Part shown: in pieces, positions 1 through 7,686 of the stretch
Numbering within the stretch: position 1 is the first letter of the stretch
Layout: every line of letters starts with the position of its first letter
Source: Sulfurovum sp.
GTDB lineage: Bacteria > Campylobacterota > Campylobacteria > Campylobacterales > Sulfurovaceae
Assembly (NCBI GenBank): GCA_027068485.1
Contig: JAMOSB010000026.1
Location: 1 to 39,108 of the forward strand
Reading direction: 5' to 3'
DNA: 39,108 nucleotides
Made by a program: the position numbers and the translations under genes
The notes under the pieces: generated by a model
What the model was told of the DNA's origin: nothing
Database searches by the model: none
What the model saw: only the letters and a program-made list of their open reading frames with translations

Positions 1-489
1 TACCACCCCGTCCTGCGTGATCTCAAAGTCGATAAAGACCCCGCCAAAGTGACACTGGTGCGTGCCAACACATGGGTACAACAGCACCAAGAAGCCCCCC
101 TCACCCACCAAGATGAACAGACCACAGAGCAACAGACCGACTGTATCCTCTGTGACTCCTGCTACTCTGCGTGTCCTGTCCTAGCGGTCAATCCCGACTT
201 CCTTGGACCCTTTGCCCTCACCCGTGCCTACCGCTATAGCATCGACAAACAAGAGGCTCAAAGCCAATCCATCATCGATGCGATACAACTCAATGGGGTA
301 TGGGACTGTACCCTCTGCGGGGAGTGTAGTGCCGTCTGCCCCAAAGGGATAGACCCCAAGATGGATATCACACGACTACGAAGCCTCTCCGTCCAACAAG
401 GACACACCGACCCCTCCTTTGCCCAAACAAGCTTTGGCACACCCGACTTTGGCGGAGGATTTGGGTTTGATCCCAATGGGGGATTTTAG
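1..489 (+). CDS. sdhB: Succinate dehydrogenase/fumarate reductase iron-sulfur subunit (SdhB/MfrB type), 5'-truncated
   Basis: The frame is open from base 1, so the N-terminal plant-type [2Fe-2S] domain lies outside the window and 162 C-terminal residues remain. They hold two ferredoxin-like clusters: CILCDSCYSACP (codons at 142-177) and CTLCGECSAVCP (307-342). The subunit passes electrons between the flavoprotein and the quinone site of a membrane-associated succinate:quinone or menaquinol:fumarate reductase. Classical SdhB binds a [3Fe-4S] centre at the second site with three cysteines; here there are four, a pattern known from E-type enzymes such as the Wolinella/Campylobacter MfrABE complex. 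The protein ends in a Gly/Phe-rich tail. The gene is the last of its operon and faces tkt across a bidirectional terminator. The family is certain; the subtype is inferred because the partner subunits are not visible. Confidence 0.9.
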   Translation, partial: YHPVLRDLKVDKDPAKVTLVRANTWVQQHQEAPLTHQDEQTTEQQTDCILCDSCYSACPVLAVNPDFLGPFALTRAYRYSIDKQEAQSQSIIDAIQLNGVWDCTLCGECSAVCPKGIDPKMDITRLRSLSVQQGHTDPSFAQTSFGTPDFGGGFGFDPNGGF

Positions 490-560
490 TCTATAGCTAA
501 AGCCTACAAACTACACGAGGGCAGATACATTAAAGTCTGTGATACCCAAAATTACACCAA

Positions 561-600
561 AAAAAAAGCCCTCTATCTCAATAAAGAGATAGAGGGCTTT
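561..600. terminator. Bidirectional intrinsic terminator between sdhB and tkt
   Basis: A perfect 15-bp stem (565-579 paired with 586-600) encloses a six-base AATAAA loop. On the minus strand the stem is followed by a long T run (complement of the A run 561-567), a strong terminator for tkt. On the plus strand three T residues close the stem, so it probably also stops the sdhB transcript. The remaining DNA from 490 to 669 shows nothing else. Confidence 0.9.
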
Positions 601-669
601 AGACTCTATACGCTAGTAACAACTAGCTAAAATGATTATATAAGAGGTCGACCTAATACCCTATGAAGC

Positions 670-2652
670 CTAACACTTCCCTAAATCAACCACTCTATAC
701 GCCGTATCGACCAAAGCACAGGCTCGTTTGGTGATATTTTGGATCGTAAATCCAAACTTCTCAAAGAGTAGATCCGCAGGTGCTGATGCTCCGAAGCTCT
801 CCATACCAAGCACATCATCAGCGTAGCGGTAGTACTCTGTAGCAGTGGCTGCCTCTACGGCAAGGACTTTGGTACTTGGGTCTACAACACCATTTTTATA
901 CGCTTGATCTTGCTCATTGAAGAGGTCAAGACAGGGGACAGAGACTACATTGACTTGAACACCTAGTACCTCTAGGTGACACGCTGCTTGAAGAGACGGC
1001 ATAAGCTCAGATCCACTTGCCATGAGTGTAAGGGTAGCATTTTCACGCTTCTTGACGATATAGGCTCCTTTGCTCACCTCACCGAAGTCTCGTTTTGGTT
1101 TGAGGGTTTTGAGCTTTTGACGACTCAATACAAAACCGTGTGGAGCTTGCATACTAAGGGCGGTTTTCCACGCTTCTACATTCTCTGTAGCATCTGCGGG
1201 TCTCCAGAGGTAGAACCCTGGCAAGGCTCTAAACTGAGAGATATGCTCAATAGGCTCATGGGTAGGACCATCTTCACCCACACCGATACTATCATGTGTC
1301 CAGACAAAGAAGTTTTGGATCTTGGTCAGTGCTGCGATTCTTACACTTGGCTTGAGGTAGTCAGAGAAGACAAAGAAGGTCGCATTGAACGGGATGATGG
1401 TACCATAGAGTGCCATTGCGTTGGTGATGGCTGCCATGGCATGTTCACGGATACCAAAGTGCATATTTTTACCCTTTGGAAAGTCACCCAACTCCTTCAG
1501 CTCTGTCTTGTTACTTGGTGCTAAATCGGCTGATCCACCAAGAAAACCAGGGATCGCTCTCGCAATCGCATTGAGGATCTTCCCATTGCTATCGCGGGTT
1601 GCCATCGCGGGTTCAGTCGAGAAGTCGGGGAAGGCGATGGAGGAGAGATCTGGGTTGAGAAGTTTCTCAAGGGCAACATTCTGCTCTACAAGGGGTGCCT
1701 CTTTATGGCGGTGTATCCACTCTTTCTCTGCGAGTTCACCCTTCTCTACAGCACATCTAAAGCGTAGAAGTACCTCTTCAGGGATCTGGAATGTCGCCTC
1801 AGGGTCAAAGCCCTCTTTGGCTTTGGACTCTGCGATGATAGCATCACCTAGGGGTGCCCCGTGTGTATGGTGTGTCCCCTCTAGCTCTCCTGCTCCCTTA
1901 CCGATGATGGTATTGGCGATAATGAGTGTTGGCTTGGTCGCCTTTTTGGTCGCATCAAGTGCCTCCTCTATCGCATCGTAGCAGTGTCCATTGATCTCGA
2001 TGACATCCCAGTTTTGTGCCTCAAAACGCTTGGCAACATCTTCACTCCATGCGATACTTGTATCCCCTTCGATGGTGATACAGTTACTATCATAGATAAG
2101 TACGAGGTCTTTGAGTCCCAAGTGTCCCGCGACTGAACACGCCTCATAGGAGATACCCTCTTGGAGATCACCATCTCCACACAGACAGTAGACCTTATGG
2201 TCGATGAGTGCACAGGTCTCAGAGTTGGCTTGGTTGGCGGTATACGCCTCAGCCATCGCAAACCCTACAGCATTGGCGATCCCCTGCCCAAGTGGTCCTG
2301 TGGTGATCTCTACCCCTTCGGTGTGTCCATACTCTGGGTGTCCAGGTGTTTTGGAGTCGAGTTGGCGGAAGTTTTTGAGATCCTCAAGGCTCACATCATA
2401 CCCCCAGAGGTGAAGCAGTGAGTAGATGAGTGACGAGCCATGCCCCCCAGAGAAGACCAAACGGTCACGGTTGAGCCACTTGGGGTTTTTAGGGTTGTGG
2501 CTTAGTTTCTCAGAGAGTACCACGGCGATATCTGCTAGTCCCATTGGCGCACCAGGGTGTCCTGAGTTTGCTCTTTGTACCATGTCGGCTGCTAAAAACC
2601 GAATGGTATTTGCCATCTTTCTACGCATCTTATTTTGCTCTGTCATTGCCAT
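670..2652 (-). CDS. tkt: Transketolase
   Basis: This thiamine diphosphate-dependent enzyme moves two-carbon units between sugar phosphates in the non-oxidative pentose phosphate pathway. At 660 residues it has normal family length. The N-terminal part carries SGHPGAPMG and GGHGSS, followed by the ThDP/metal motif GDGDLQEG. The central pyrimidine-binding domain holds GVGEDGPTHEPIEH and WRPAD, and a transketolase C-terminal domain follows. The start at 2652 is supported by AAGGAG seven bases upstream (2660-2665), lying inside the end of ispA. It is the second gene of an ispA-tkt unit, four bases after ispA, and its transcript ends at the hairpin 561-600. Long open frames on the opposite strand are codon-bias shadows. 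Confidence 0.97.
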   Translation of the reverse strand: MAMTEQNKMRRKMANTIRFLAADMVQRANSGHPGAPMGLADIAVVLSEKLSHNPKNPKWLNRDRLVFSGGHGSSLIYSLLHLWGYDVSLEDLKNFRQLDSKTPGHPEYGHTEGVEITTGPLGQGIANAVGFAMAEAYTANQANSETCALIDHKVYCLCGDGDLQEGISYEACSVAGHLGLKDLVLIYDSNCITIEGDTSIAWSEDVAKRFEAQNWDVIEINGHCYDAIEEALDATKKATKPTLIIANTIIGKGAGELEGTHHTHGAPLGDAIIAESKAKEGFDPEATFQIPEEVLLRFRCAVEKGELAEKEWIHRHKEAPLVEQNVALEKLLNPDLSSIAFPDFSTEPAMATRDSNGKILNAIARAIPGFLGGSADLAPSNKTELKELGDFPKGKNMHFGIREHAMAAITNAMALYGTIIPFNATFFVFSDYLKPSVRIAALTKIQNFFVWTHDSIGVGEDGPTHEPIEHISQFRALPGFYLWRPADATENVEAWKTALSMQAPHGFVLSRQKLKTLKPKRDFGEVSKGAYIVKKRENATLTLMASGSELMPSLQAACHLEVLGVQVNVVSVPCLDLFNEQDQAYKNGVVDPSTKVLAVEAATATEYYRYADDVLGMESFGASAPADLLFEKFGFTIQNITKRACALVDTAYRVVDLGKC

Positions 2653-2656
2653 AGTC

Positions 2657-3511
2657 TTACTCCTTGATATGTCTGTATAGGTATTGGTTCATGAGGGGTT
2701 GTAAGGCGTTTTGTAACCGCTTATCGAAGTGTTCAAATCGTCTTTGCAAATCTTTTGCCACACTATTGGCTTCACGGATACTCTCATCGAGTCCTAAAAG
2801 ATTGACAAAGCTATTTTTGTCGGTGTCGTGTTGTGTGGGCTTACCCGCCTCAACTTCACTCTGTGTCTCATCGATGATATCATCTTGTATCTGAAAGAGT
2901 AGTCCCAGATCCAATCCAAACGCATAGAGATCCTCTTGGGTGCTACGGGGGAGTTGGGCGATCACCGCACCCATCTGCATACTCACGGCGATGAGCTTGG
3001 CGGTCTTATTGCGGTGGAGGGTCTTGACCTGCTCCAAGCTAAGAGGCTGATTCTCAAAGTAGCAGTCGATCGCCTGCCCTAGCACCATCCCTCTCCCACC
3101 ACCATCGCGTGCGAGAAGCTCCACAAGCTTCATCTTGACATCATCTCGTAGGGGGGCTTGTGATAGGGTATAGAAGGCATCGGTATTGAGGGCATCCCCT
3201 GCCAAGATCGCCGTCACCTCATCATAGCGGGTATGGAGTGTGGGGTGTCCACGACGCAGAGGGGAGTCATCCATCGCAGGGAGATCATCATGGATAAGTG
3301 AATAGGTGTGGAGCATCTCAATCGCAAGTGCTACAGGGAGTGACGCACCATGAAGCATCGGCTCATAGGCATCGACAATAGTCAAAAGAAGCATCGGGCG
3401 AAACCGCTTACCCCCCGCAAGAAGCATCACCCCTAAGGCATCTTCATAGATAGGGTGGAAGGTGGATACTTTAGGCAGGTTCTCTTGTAGGTATGTTTCA
3501 AATCGTTGCAT
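2657..3511 (-). CDS. ispA: Polyprenyl synthetase (farnesyl/geranyl diphosphate synthase, IspA-like)
   Basis: This enzyme condenses dimethylallyl diphosphate with isopentenyl diphosphate units to make short-chain prenyl diphosphates for quinone side chains and undecaprenyl phosphate. The 284-residue protein has the expected short-chain length. It shows GGKRFRPML near the N terminus, the first aspartate-rich motif in HDDLPAMDDSPLRRG, and the second in QIQDDIIDE. The exact product chain length cannot be fixed by reading. It is the first gene of the unit with tkt and is transcribed from a -10 box at 3542-3547. Upstream substrate supply also appears in this window as dxr. Confidence 0.93.
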   Translation of the reverse strand: MQRFETYLQENLPKVSTFHPIYEDALGVMLLAGGKRFRPMLLLTIVDAYEPMLHGASLPVALAIEMLHTYSLIHDDLPAMDDSPLRRGHPTLHTRYDEVTAILAGDALNTDAFYTLSQAPLRDDVKMKLVELLARDGGGRGMVLGQAIDCYFENQPLSLEQVKTLHRNKTAKLIAVSMQMGAVIAQLPRSTQEDLYAFGLDLGLLFQIQDDIIDETQSEVEAGKPTQHDTDKNSFVNLLGLDESIREANSVAKDLQRRFEHFDKRLQNALQPLMNQYLYRHIKE

Positions 3512-3535
3512 CTATTCTCTTGGCTAAAAATTATT

Positions 3536-3547
3536 GGTAAAATTATA
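3536..3547. promoter_or_regulatory. Back-to-back -10 boxes for ispA (-) and the small membrane protein (+)
   Basis: On the minus strand TATAAT reads 3547 to 3542, about 30 bases before the ispA start codon. On the plus strand TGG-TAAAAT ends at 3542, about 30 bases before the ATG at 3572. No convincing -35 box is seen for either, which is usual for sigma-70 promoters in Campylobacterota. Confidence 0.55.
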
Positions 3548-3571
3548 TCCAATTAGGATAAAATATCTACC

Positions 3572-3796
3572 ATGAATAGACAAACACAACAGCAACTCAT
3601 CCTATGGACAAAACGACTGCTCGGGGTGGCTACCTTCTTGGTTTGGGGGTATGTTATCTTTACTATCTCAAATACCACTACCCCCTTTGAGGAGCAGGTA
3701 CCCTACTGCATGGGGAGTACAATGGCGATCTTTATGCTTCTAACCGCTCTCTACAAAGGGCTAGACTACTGGGAGAGGGAGTCCAAGGAGGGTTAA
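3572..3796 (+). CDS. Small two-helix membrane protein, unknown function
   Basis: This 74-residue protein is not recognised. It has a basic N terminus (NRQTQQQ...KR), a hydrophobic segment at about residues 17-33, a polar loop with FEEQVPYC, and a second hydrophobic segment at about 45-62, then a charged tail (DYWERESKEG). Two inner-membrane helices with both ends in the cytoplasm are likely. It stands alone on the plus strand between divergent ispA and convergent aroK. Its stop codon TAA (3794-3796) overlaps the aroK stop on the other strand inside the palindrome TTAA. A promoter-like -10 box at 3537-3542 and codon use like its neighbours support it as a real gene. Confidence 0.65.
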   Translation: MNRQTQQQLILWTKRLLGVATFLVWGYVIFTISNTTTPFEEQVPYCMGSTMAIFMLLTALYKGLDYWERESKEG

Positions 3797-4305
3797 TCCT
3801 TCCAGACCTTAGCGATCTGCTCAATCACCTCATCTAAGCTCTTATCTTCGACATTGATGACACTATCGGCGACACGCTTATAGGCTTTCTCTCGCTCTTT
3901 GTAGAGCTTCTTGGCACGCTTCTCCTCCGCAAAGAGGGGGCGTTTGGCAAGCTTGGCTTGGGAGTTTTTGGCGGTTTTGAGTCGGTTGTGTATCCACTCA
4001 AAGGAGGCATCTAGCAAAACCACATGCCCAAGCTTCTTGAGGTTTTTGACCTGATAGAACCCTCCCCCACAGGAGATAAAAGTCCCACGAACCGACTGCT
4101 CTATCCAGTCAGCTGTCTCCTGCTCTTTGGCACGAAAATAGGCTTCTCCCTTCTTCTCAAATATCCTCTTAACCTCACGGTTTTCACGAGACTCGATCAG
4201 ATCATCGGTATCGATGATATAGGTGCCATACTTTTTGCTAAAGGCTCTCGCAGTCGTCCCTTTGCCAATACCCATAAAGCCAATTAGAATGATATTGTGC
4301 TTCAC
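3793..4305 (-). CDS. aroK: Shikimate kinase
   Basis: Shikimate kinase phosphorylates shikimate with ATP in the chorismate pathway. The 170-residue protein has normal length. It carries the P-loop GFMGIGKGT, the shikimate-binding acidic segment DTDDLIE, SCGGGFY, and the lid/adenine region RPLFAEE. The P-loop has Gly after the Lys where Ser is usual, a mild variation. The start is GTG at 4305, three bases after the stop of the upstream small gene, so the two are translationally linked. It converges with the gene at 3572-3796, sharing stop-codon bases. Confidence 0.93.
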   Translation of the reverse strand: MKHNIILIGFMGIGKGTTARAFSKKYGTYIIDTDDLIESRENREVKRIFEKKGEAYFRAKEQETADWIEQSVRGTFISCGGGFYQVKNLKKLGHVVLLDASFEWIHNRLKTAKNSQAKLAKRPLFAEEKRAKKLYKEREKAYKRVADSVINVEDKSLDEVIEQIAKVWKD

Positions 4306-4308
4306 TGC

Positions 4309-4539
4309 TTACACCATATTGTAGCGGGCGATAATCTTTCTGAGGCGTTTACGCAACTTTTTGAGGGCATCGATGGCATCCTCCCCCTCTGCAATCAAAG
4401 ACTCAAACTCATCAAACTGAATCTTCGCCACCCATCCAATCTTGGTATGCTTCTTGATCCCTACAAAACGCACCTCACCAAAATGCTCTCTTGCCATCTT
4501 ATGAATCGTATCGATACGACCCTCTATACTCTTACTCAT
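4309..4539 (-). CDS. Conserved small protein, unknown function
   Basis: This 76-residue charged protein has an N-terminal segment (SIEGRIDTIHKMAREHFG), a central beta-like segment (FVGIKKHTKIGWVAKIQFDEF), and a C-terminal basic helix (DALKKLRKRLRKIIARYN). No membrane segment or signal peptide is visible. I do not recognise a named family. The basic helix could bind nucleic acid, but that is only inference. AAGGAG at 4546-4551, six bases before the ATG, and an extended -10 box at 4562-4567 make it a confident gene. It is the first gene of a two-gene unit with aroK. Confidence 0.7.
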   Translation of the reverse strand: MSKSIEGRIDTIHKMAREHFGEVRFVGIKKHTKIGWVAKIQFDEFESLIAEGEDAIDALKKLRKRLRKIIARYNMV

Positions 4540-4561
4540 CTGCTACTCCTTTTTTGAGCAA

Positions 4562-4567
4562 AGTATA
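4562..4567 (-). promoter_or_regulatory. Extended -10 promoter for the 4539 gene and aroK
   Basis: On the minus strand TGC-TATACT is followed by an AAAAGGAG ribosome binding site. The box lies in the 40-base gap after the MATE gene, so aroK expression need not depend on read-through. Confidence 0.6.
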
Positions 4568-4579
4568 GCATAAATCCCC

Positions 4580-5905
4580 CTACACCTTACGCGTCTGCCA
4601 CACCCCACGCTCAAAAGTGATCCAGAGCCATATCGCTTTGACAAAGGTATCGGAGATCATCGCAAGGTAGACAAAGAGTACCGACTCAAAGTACCAGCTC
4701 AAGACAAATGCAGGAATAATCCGTACCAACCAGAGTGAAGTGAGATTGATCTTGAGCGTCTGACGGCTCTCCCCCGCCCCACGCAATGCCCCAGAGAGTA
4801 CAAAGTTGAACGCCAAAGGGATCTGAGAGAGTCCCACGATACGCAAGTAGAGACTTGCCGCCTCTATCGTCTGAGCATCATCGGTAAAGAGCCAGACGAG
4901 CTTCTCAGGCATCCCAACCATAAAAAAGGAGAGAAACAGCATCAGCCCTGAAGTGTACTTAAGCACCAGAAGGACATCCTCTTTGGCCTGTTGGGGCTTC
5001 TTGGCACCTAGCCCCTGCCCCATGAGTGCCATCGCTGCGATGGTAAACCCAATCCCTGGCATAAACGCCAACCCCTCCAGACGCAACCCTATCTGATACC
5101 CCGCCAAGATCGTCGTACCGTAGTGGGCGATAATCATCGTAAAGAGCATAAAGCTCCCAAAGGTCAAAGAGCGTTCAAACGACGCAGGAAGCCCCACACG
5201 CAAGGCACGCATTAGAAGTGATTGGGAGTAGTGCCATACGGGGATATAGGGGCTTTTATGGCGTAGATAGAGTATCGTATAGACGACAAACTCCAAGCCA
5301 TTGACCACCACCGTCCCGATCGCAGCACCCATCACCCCCATCGCAGGGAAGCCCATATGCCCAAAGATAAGCAGGTAGTTCAAGACGACATTGAGCAGGA
5401 TAGAGAGGAACTTGACACGCATCGGGGTGGTGGTATCTCCTGCACTGTTGAGTGCAGAGACAAAGACCAGTTTCATAAAGACAAAGGGCATCATCAGTGT
5501 CAGCACCTCAACATACGAGACTCCTAGTGCCACCACCTCAGGGGCTGTCCCAAACCAGACATAGAGCTTGGAGGCAAACAGATACCACGCCAGACTAAAA
5601 GGAAGGCTCAAGAGCAGGGCAAACTGTAGCAGGGTCGAAAGTCCCGTCGAGGCACGCACTATCTGCCCCGCCCCTACAAAGCGAGAGAGCAGTGCGGAGG
5701 TACCCACATGAAGCAGAGTCAACACCGCAAACATAAACATCAGCGACTGCAATCCCAATCCTACCGCAGCCACCGCAAACGCTGAGAGTCGCCCCACCAT
5801 AATCAGATCGGTAATCACCTGAAGCATATCGAGTAGGGAGTTGATCGCTGCGGGGATTGAGAGCTTGAGGACTTTTTGGTGTTTGGGAGGGAGGCATCGT
5901 AACAT
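4580..5905 (-). CDS. MATE family multidrug/metabolite exporter
   Basis: This is a multi-pass inner-membrane transporter of the MATE family, which expels cationic or aromatic compounds using a Na+ or H+ gradient. The 441-residue protein is almost entirely hydrophobic, with about twelve helices in two similar halves. Family-like features include SIPAAINSLLDMLQVITDLIMVG at the start (conserved P and the acidic residue in helix 1) and the second-half counterpart GLPASFERS. The start is set at ATG 5905 because the alternative TTG at 5926 overlaps the -10 box. The gene is monocistronic and divergent from the pseudo-receiver gene. Its substrate cannot be read from the sequence. Confidence 0.9.
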   Translation of the reverse strand: MLRCLPPKHQKVLKLSIPAAINSLLDMLQVITDLIMVGRLSAFAVAAVGLGLQSLMFMFAVLTLLHVGTSALLSRFVGAGQIVRASTGLSTLLQFALLLSLPFSLAWYLFASKLYVWFGTAPEVVALGVSYVEVLTLMMPFVFMKLVFVSALNSAGDTTTPMRVKFLSILLNVVLNYLLIFGHMGFPAMGVMGAAIGTVVVNGLEFVVYTILYLRHKSPYIPVWHYSQSLLMRALRVGLPASFERSLTFGSFMLFTMIIAHYGTTILAGYQIGLRLEGLAFMPGIGFTIAAMALMGQGLGAKKPQQAKEDVLLVLKYTSGLMLFLSFFMVGMPEKLVWLFTDDAQTIEAASLYLRIVGLSQIPLAFNFVLSGALRGAGESRQTLKINLTSLWLVRIIPAFVLSWYFESVLFVYLAMISDTFVKAIWLWITFERGVWQTRKV

Positions 5906-5925
5906 AAGGGTCTCTTTTTTGGGCA

Positions 5926-5931
5926 ATTATA
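5926..5931 (-). promoter_or_regulatory. Extended -10 promoter for the MATE gene
   Basis: TGC-TATAAT reads on the minus strand from about 5934 to 5926. It places transcription about 14 bases before ATG 5905 and argues against translation starting at TTG 5926. Confidence 0.65.
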
Positions 5932-6015
5932 GCACTATAATCTTGGAGCCAATTAACACGCCCATAACGAAACTTATATTACAATGGTAGTTATATTTTT
6001 TTGGAGTCTATCACG

Positions 6016-6639
6016 ATGCATATCCTACTGATCAATACCAACCCTATGGTCTCAAAGCTCTTTACGCACGCCTTGAGTGAGGCCTATATCCCGTTTGAGT
6101 CGGTAGAGGATACGACAACGATTAACCACACCTACTATGACTTTCTCTTTATCGATGAGGCAGTAGTAGCGCGTGAAGGGGAGGCGTATCTTGAGGGGAT
6201 TGAGAGTGGGATGCGTATCCTCTTTGCACACGCCATGCCACAAGAGCCTCTCGCGAGTCAGTTTGATACGGTGATCCTCAAACCCTTTTTGCCCATTGAG
6301 ATCATCACTCTCCTTGCCGATATCGTCCCCACTCCCTCTCCTATAGAGGAGGATAGCCCCACTGATACCTCTGTACTCGATCACCATGAGATCGCCAAGA
6401 TCAAAGATCTCCTTGCGTTGGATACCCACACTTCGCAGGAGGATCCAGCGATCTTCTCCGATGAGCCTCCCCGCAAACCCCTCACCCCCAAACGAAAGAA
6501 GCGTACCAAAAAACCCAAACCGACCTCCGAACACGCACTCATCGAAGCACTCACCACCATGAGACCCAAGAAGCTACGACGACTCCTCCAAGGAGCCCAA
6601 ATCACTATCACTATCAACTTCAATAAGGATAATCACTAG
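6016..6639 (+). CDS. Pseudo-receiver domain protein with basic C-terminal tail (counterpart of the poly-E-rich/acidic protein upstream of gmk)
   Basis: The start is ATG 6016 with GGAG ten bases upstream, giving 207 residues. Residues 1-105 look like a CheY-type receiver fold: ILLINTNPMVSKLF aligns with strand 1 and helix 1, YDFLFIDEA carries an aspartate at the phosphorylation strand, and VILKPF supplies the usual lysine. The acidic pair that binds Mg2+ is replaced by N-T-N and the Thr/Ser position reads FAHA, so phosphorylation is doubtful. A Pro/Asp/Glu-rich linker follows, then a strongly basic stretch (PKRKKRTKKPKP) and a short C-terminal segment ending ITITINFNKDNH. H. pylori and C. jejuni have, by recollection, an acidic protein at the same place before gmk. 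Function is unknown. The stop codon directly abuts the gmk ATG. Confidence 0.75.
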   Translation: MHILLINTNPMVSKLFTHALSEAYIPFESVEDTTTINHTYYDFLFIDEAVVAREGEAYLEGIESGMRILFAHAMPQEPLASQFDTVILKPFLPIEIITLLADIVPTPSPIEEDSPTDTSVLDHHEIAKIKDLLALDTHTSQEDPAIFSDEPPRKPLTPKRKKRTKKPKPTSEHALIEALTTMRPKKLRRLLQGAQITITINFNKDNH

Positions 6640-7260
6640 ATGCAATCACTACACAAAGGGGCTATTTTAGTCCTCTCAGGACCTAGCGGTGCGGGCAAAA
6701 GCACCATCATCAACGCAGCATCCAAAGAGATAGGAGAGTACTACTTCTCTATCTCCACGACCACCCGTGCCCCACGCGAGGGGGAGATCAATGGACGAGA
6801 GTACTTCTTTGTCACCAAAGAGAGCTTTGAGGAGGATATCAAGGCGGGCAACTTCTTAGAGTATGCCAAAGTACACGGCAACTACTACGGCACCTCACTC
6901 AAACCCGTACGCCAAGCCCTCGATGAGGAGAAACTCGTCATCTTTGATATCGATATCCAAGGACACCGTCTGGTGCGTGCCAAACTCAATCACATCACCA
7001 CCTCTGCGTTTATCACCCCCCCTACACTCCAAGCCCTTGAGACGCGTCTACGCGCACGATTGACCGATGATGAGTCGGTCATCATCCAACGCATCCAAAA
7101 CGCCAAAGAGGAGATCCTTGCGGTGGGGGAGTATGACTTTACCATCATCAATGACGCGATTGAGACCGCGGCTGAGGAGTTTATCACCATCGCCAAAGCC
7201 GCACGACTCAAACAGAGTGAAGAGGATGAAGCCAAATTTATCAAAAAGTGGTTAGGGTAA
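6640..7260 (+). CDS. gmk: Guanylate kinase
   Basis: Guanylate kinase converts GMP and ATP to GDP and ADP. The 206-residue protein has full length with the P-loop LSGPSGAGKST, the GMP-binding segment STTTRAPREGEINGREY, and the lid region with RIQNAKEE. The ATG follows the upstream stop codon without any spacer, so translation is probably coupled to the pseudo-receiver protein. The gmk-tatA-argS order is a familiar Campylobacterota cluster. Confidence 0.97.
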   Translation: MQSLHKGAILVLSGPSGAGKSTIINAASKEIGEYYFSISTTTRAPREGEINGREYFFVTKESFEEDIKAGNFLEYAKVHGNYYGTSLKPVRQALDEEKLVIFDIDIQGHRLVRAKLNHITTSAFITPPTLQALETRLRARLTDDESVIIQRIQNAKEEILAVGEYDFTIINDAIETAAEEFITIAKAARLKQSEEDEAKFIKKWLG

Positions 7261-7284
7261 TATCACGCCTTAAACATTTTTAAG

Positions 7285-7290
7285 TATAAT
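7285..7290 (+). promoter_or_regulatory. -10 box for tatA
   Basis: TAAG-TATAAT lies 55 bases before the tatA ATG within the gmk-tatA gap (7261-7344). It suggests tatA and argS have their own transcript. Confidence 0.6.
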
Positions 7291-7344
7291 TGTTGAAATT
7301 TTTACACTATATCTACGAAAATGATAGATAGAAAAGGATGAACT

Positions 7345-7563
7345 ATGGGTATGCCAAGTATGCCAGAACTACTAATTGTATTAGCGATTGTTGTACTTCT
7401 TTTTGGAGCAAAAAAGATTCCAGATCTTGCCAAAGGTATGGGAAAAGGTATCAAAGACTTTAAACAAGCCATCAAAGAGGATGACGAAAAAGAGTCTAAA
7501 GAGATCGCCTCTAAAGAGTCAACAGAAACAAAAGCTACTGAAAAAAAGAGTGAAAACGCGTAA
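7345..7563 (+). CDS. tatA: Sec-independent protein translocase subunit TatA
   Basis: TatA forms the pore-like oligomer of the twin-arginine translocase, which exports folded proteins across the inner membrane. The 72-residue protein has the typical layout: one N-terminal helix (about residues 7-21), the FG hinge in [17 protein letters not shown], an amphipathic helix, and an acidic/basic hydrophilic tail rich in Glu, Lys and Ser. AAGGA at 7334-7338 precedes the ATG. TatB and TatC are not in the window. A TatA/TatE paralogue cannot be separated from TatA by sequence, but the context fits the gmk-tatA-argS cluster. Confidence 0.95.
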   Translation: MGMPSMPELLIVLAIVVLLFGAKKIPDLAKGMGKGIKDFKQAIKEDDEKESKEIASKESTETKATEKKSENA

Positions 7564-7686
7564 GCATTCACCCTGCGTATGCACCACTTTGTCTCGATGG
7601 CATCGTGGTACTCTCACCCCTTCTCACGCATACGACCAACCTACTCTACCCCACAATCACACCAATCACAACTATATGGAAATTGC

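Noticed and set aside
976-1981. Long open frames on the plus strand opposite tkt
   Set aside because: They mirror the codon bias of tkt, lack ribosome binding sites and family motifs, and the reverse strand encodes a complete transketolase.
6001-6015. TTG start at 6001 for the pseudo-receiver gene
   Set aside because: The GGAG at 6003-6006 lies after that TTG and is correctly spaced for ATG 6016, where the receiver-like strand begins.
7579-7686. Extension of argS to an upstream ATG at 7579
   Set aside because: The added 36 residues have no ArgRS similarity and no good ribosome binding site; ATG 7687 begins the normal Add-1 domain.
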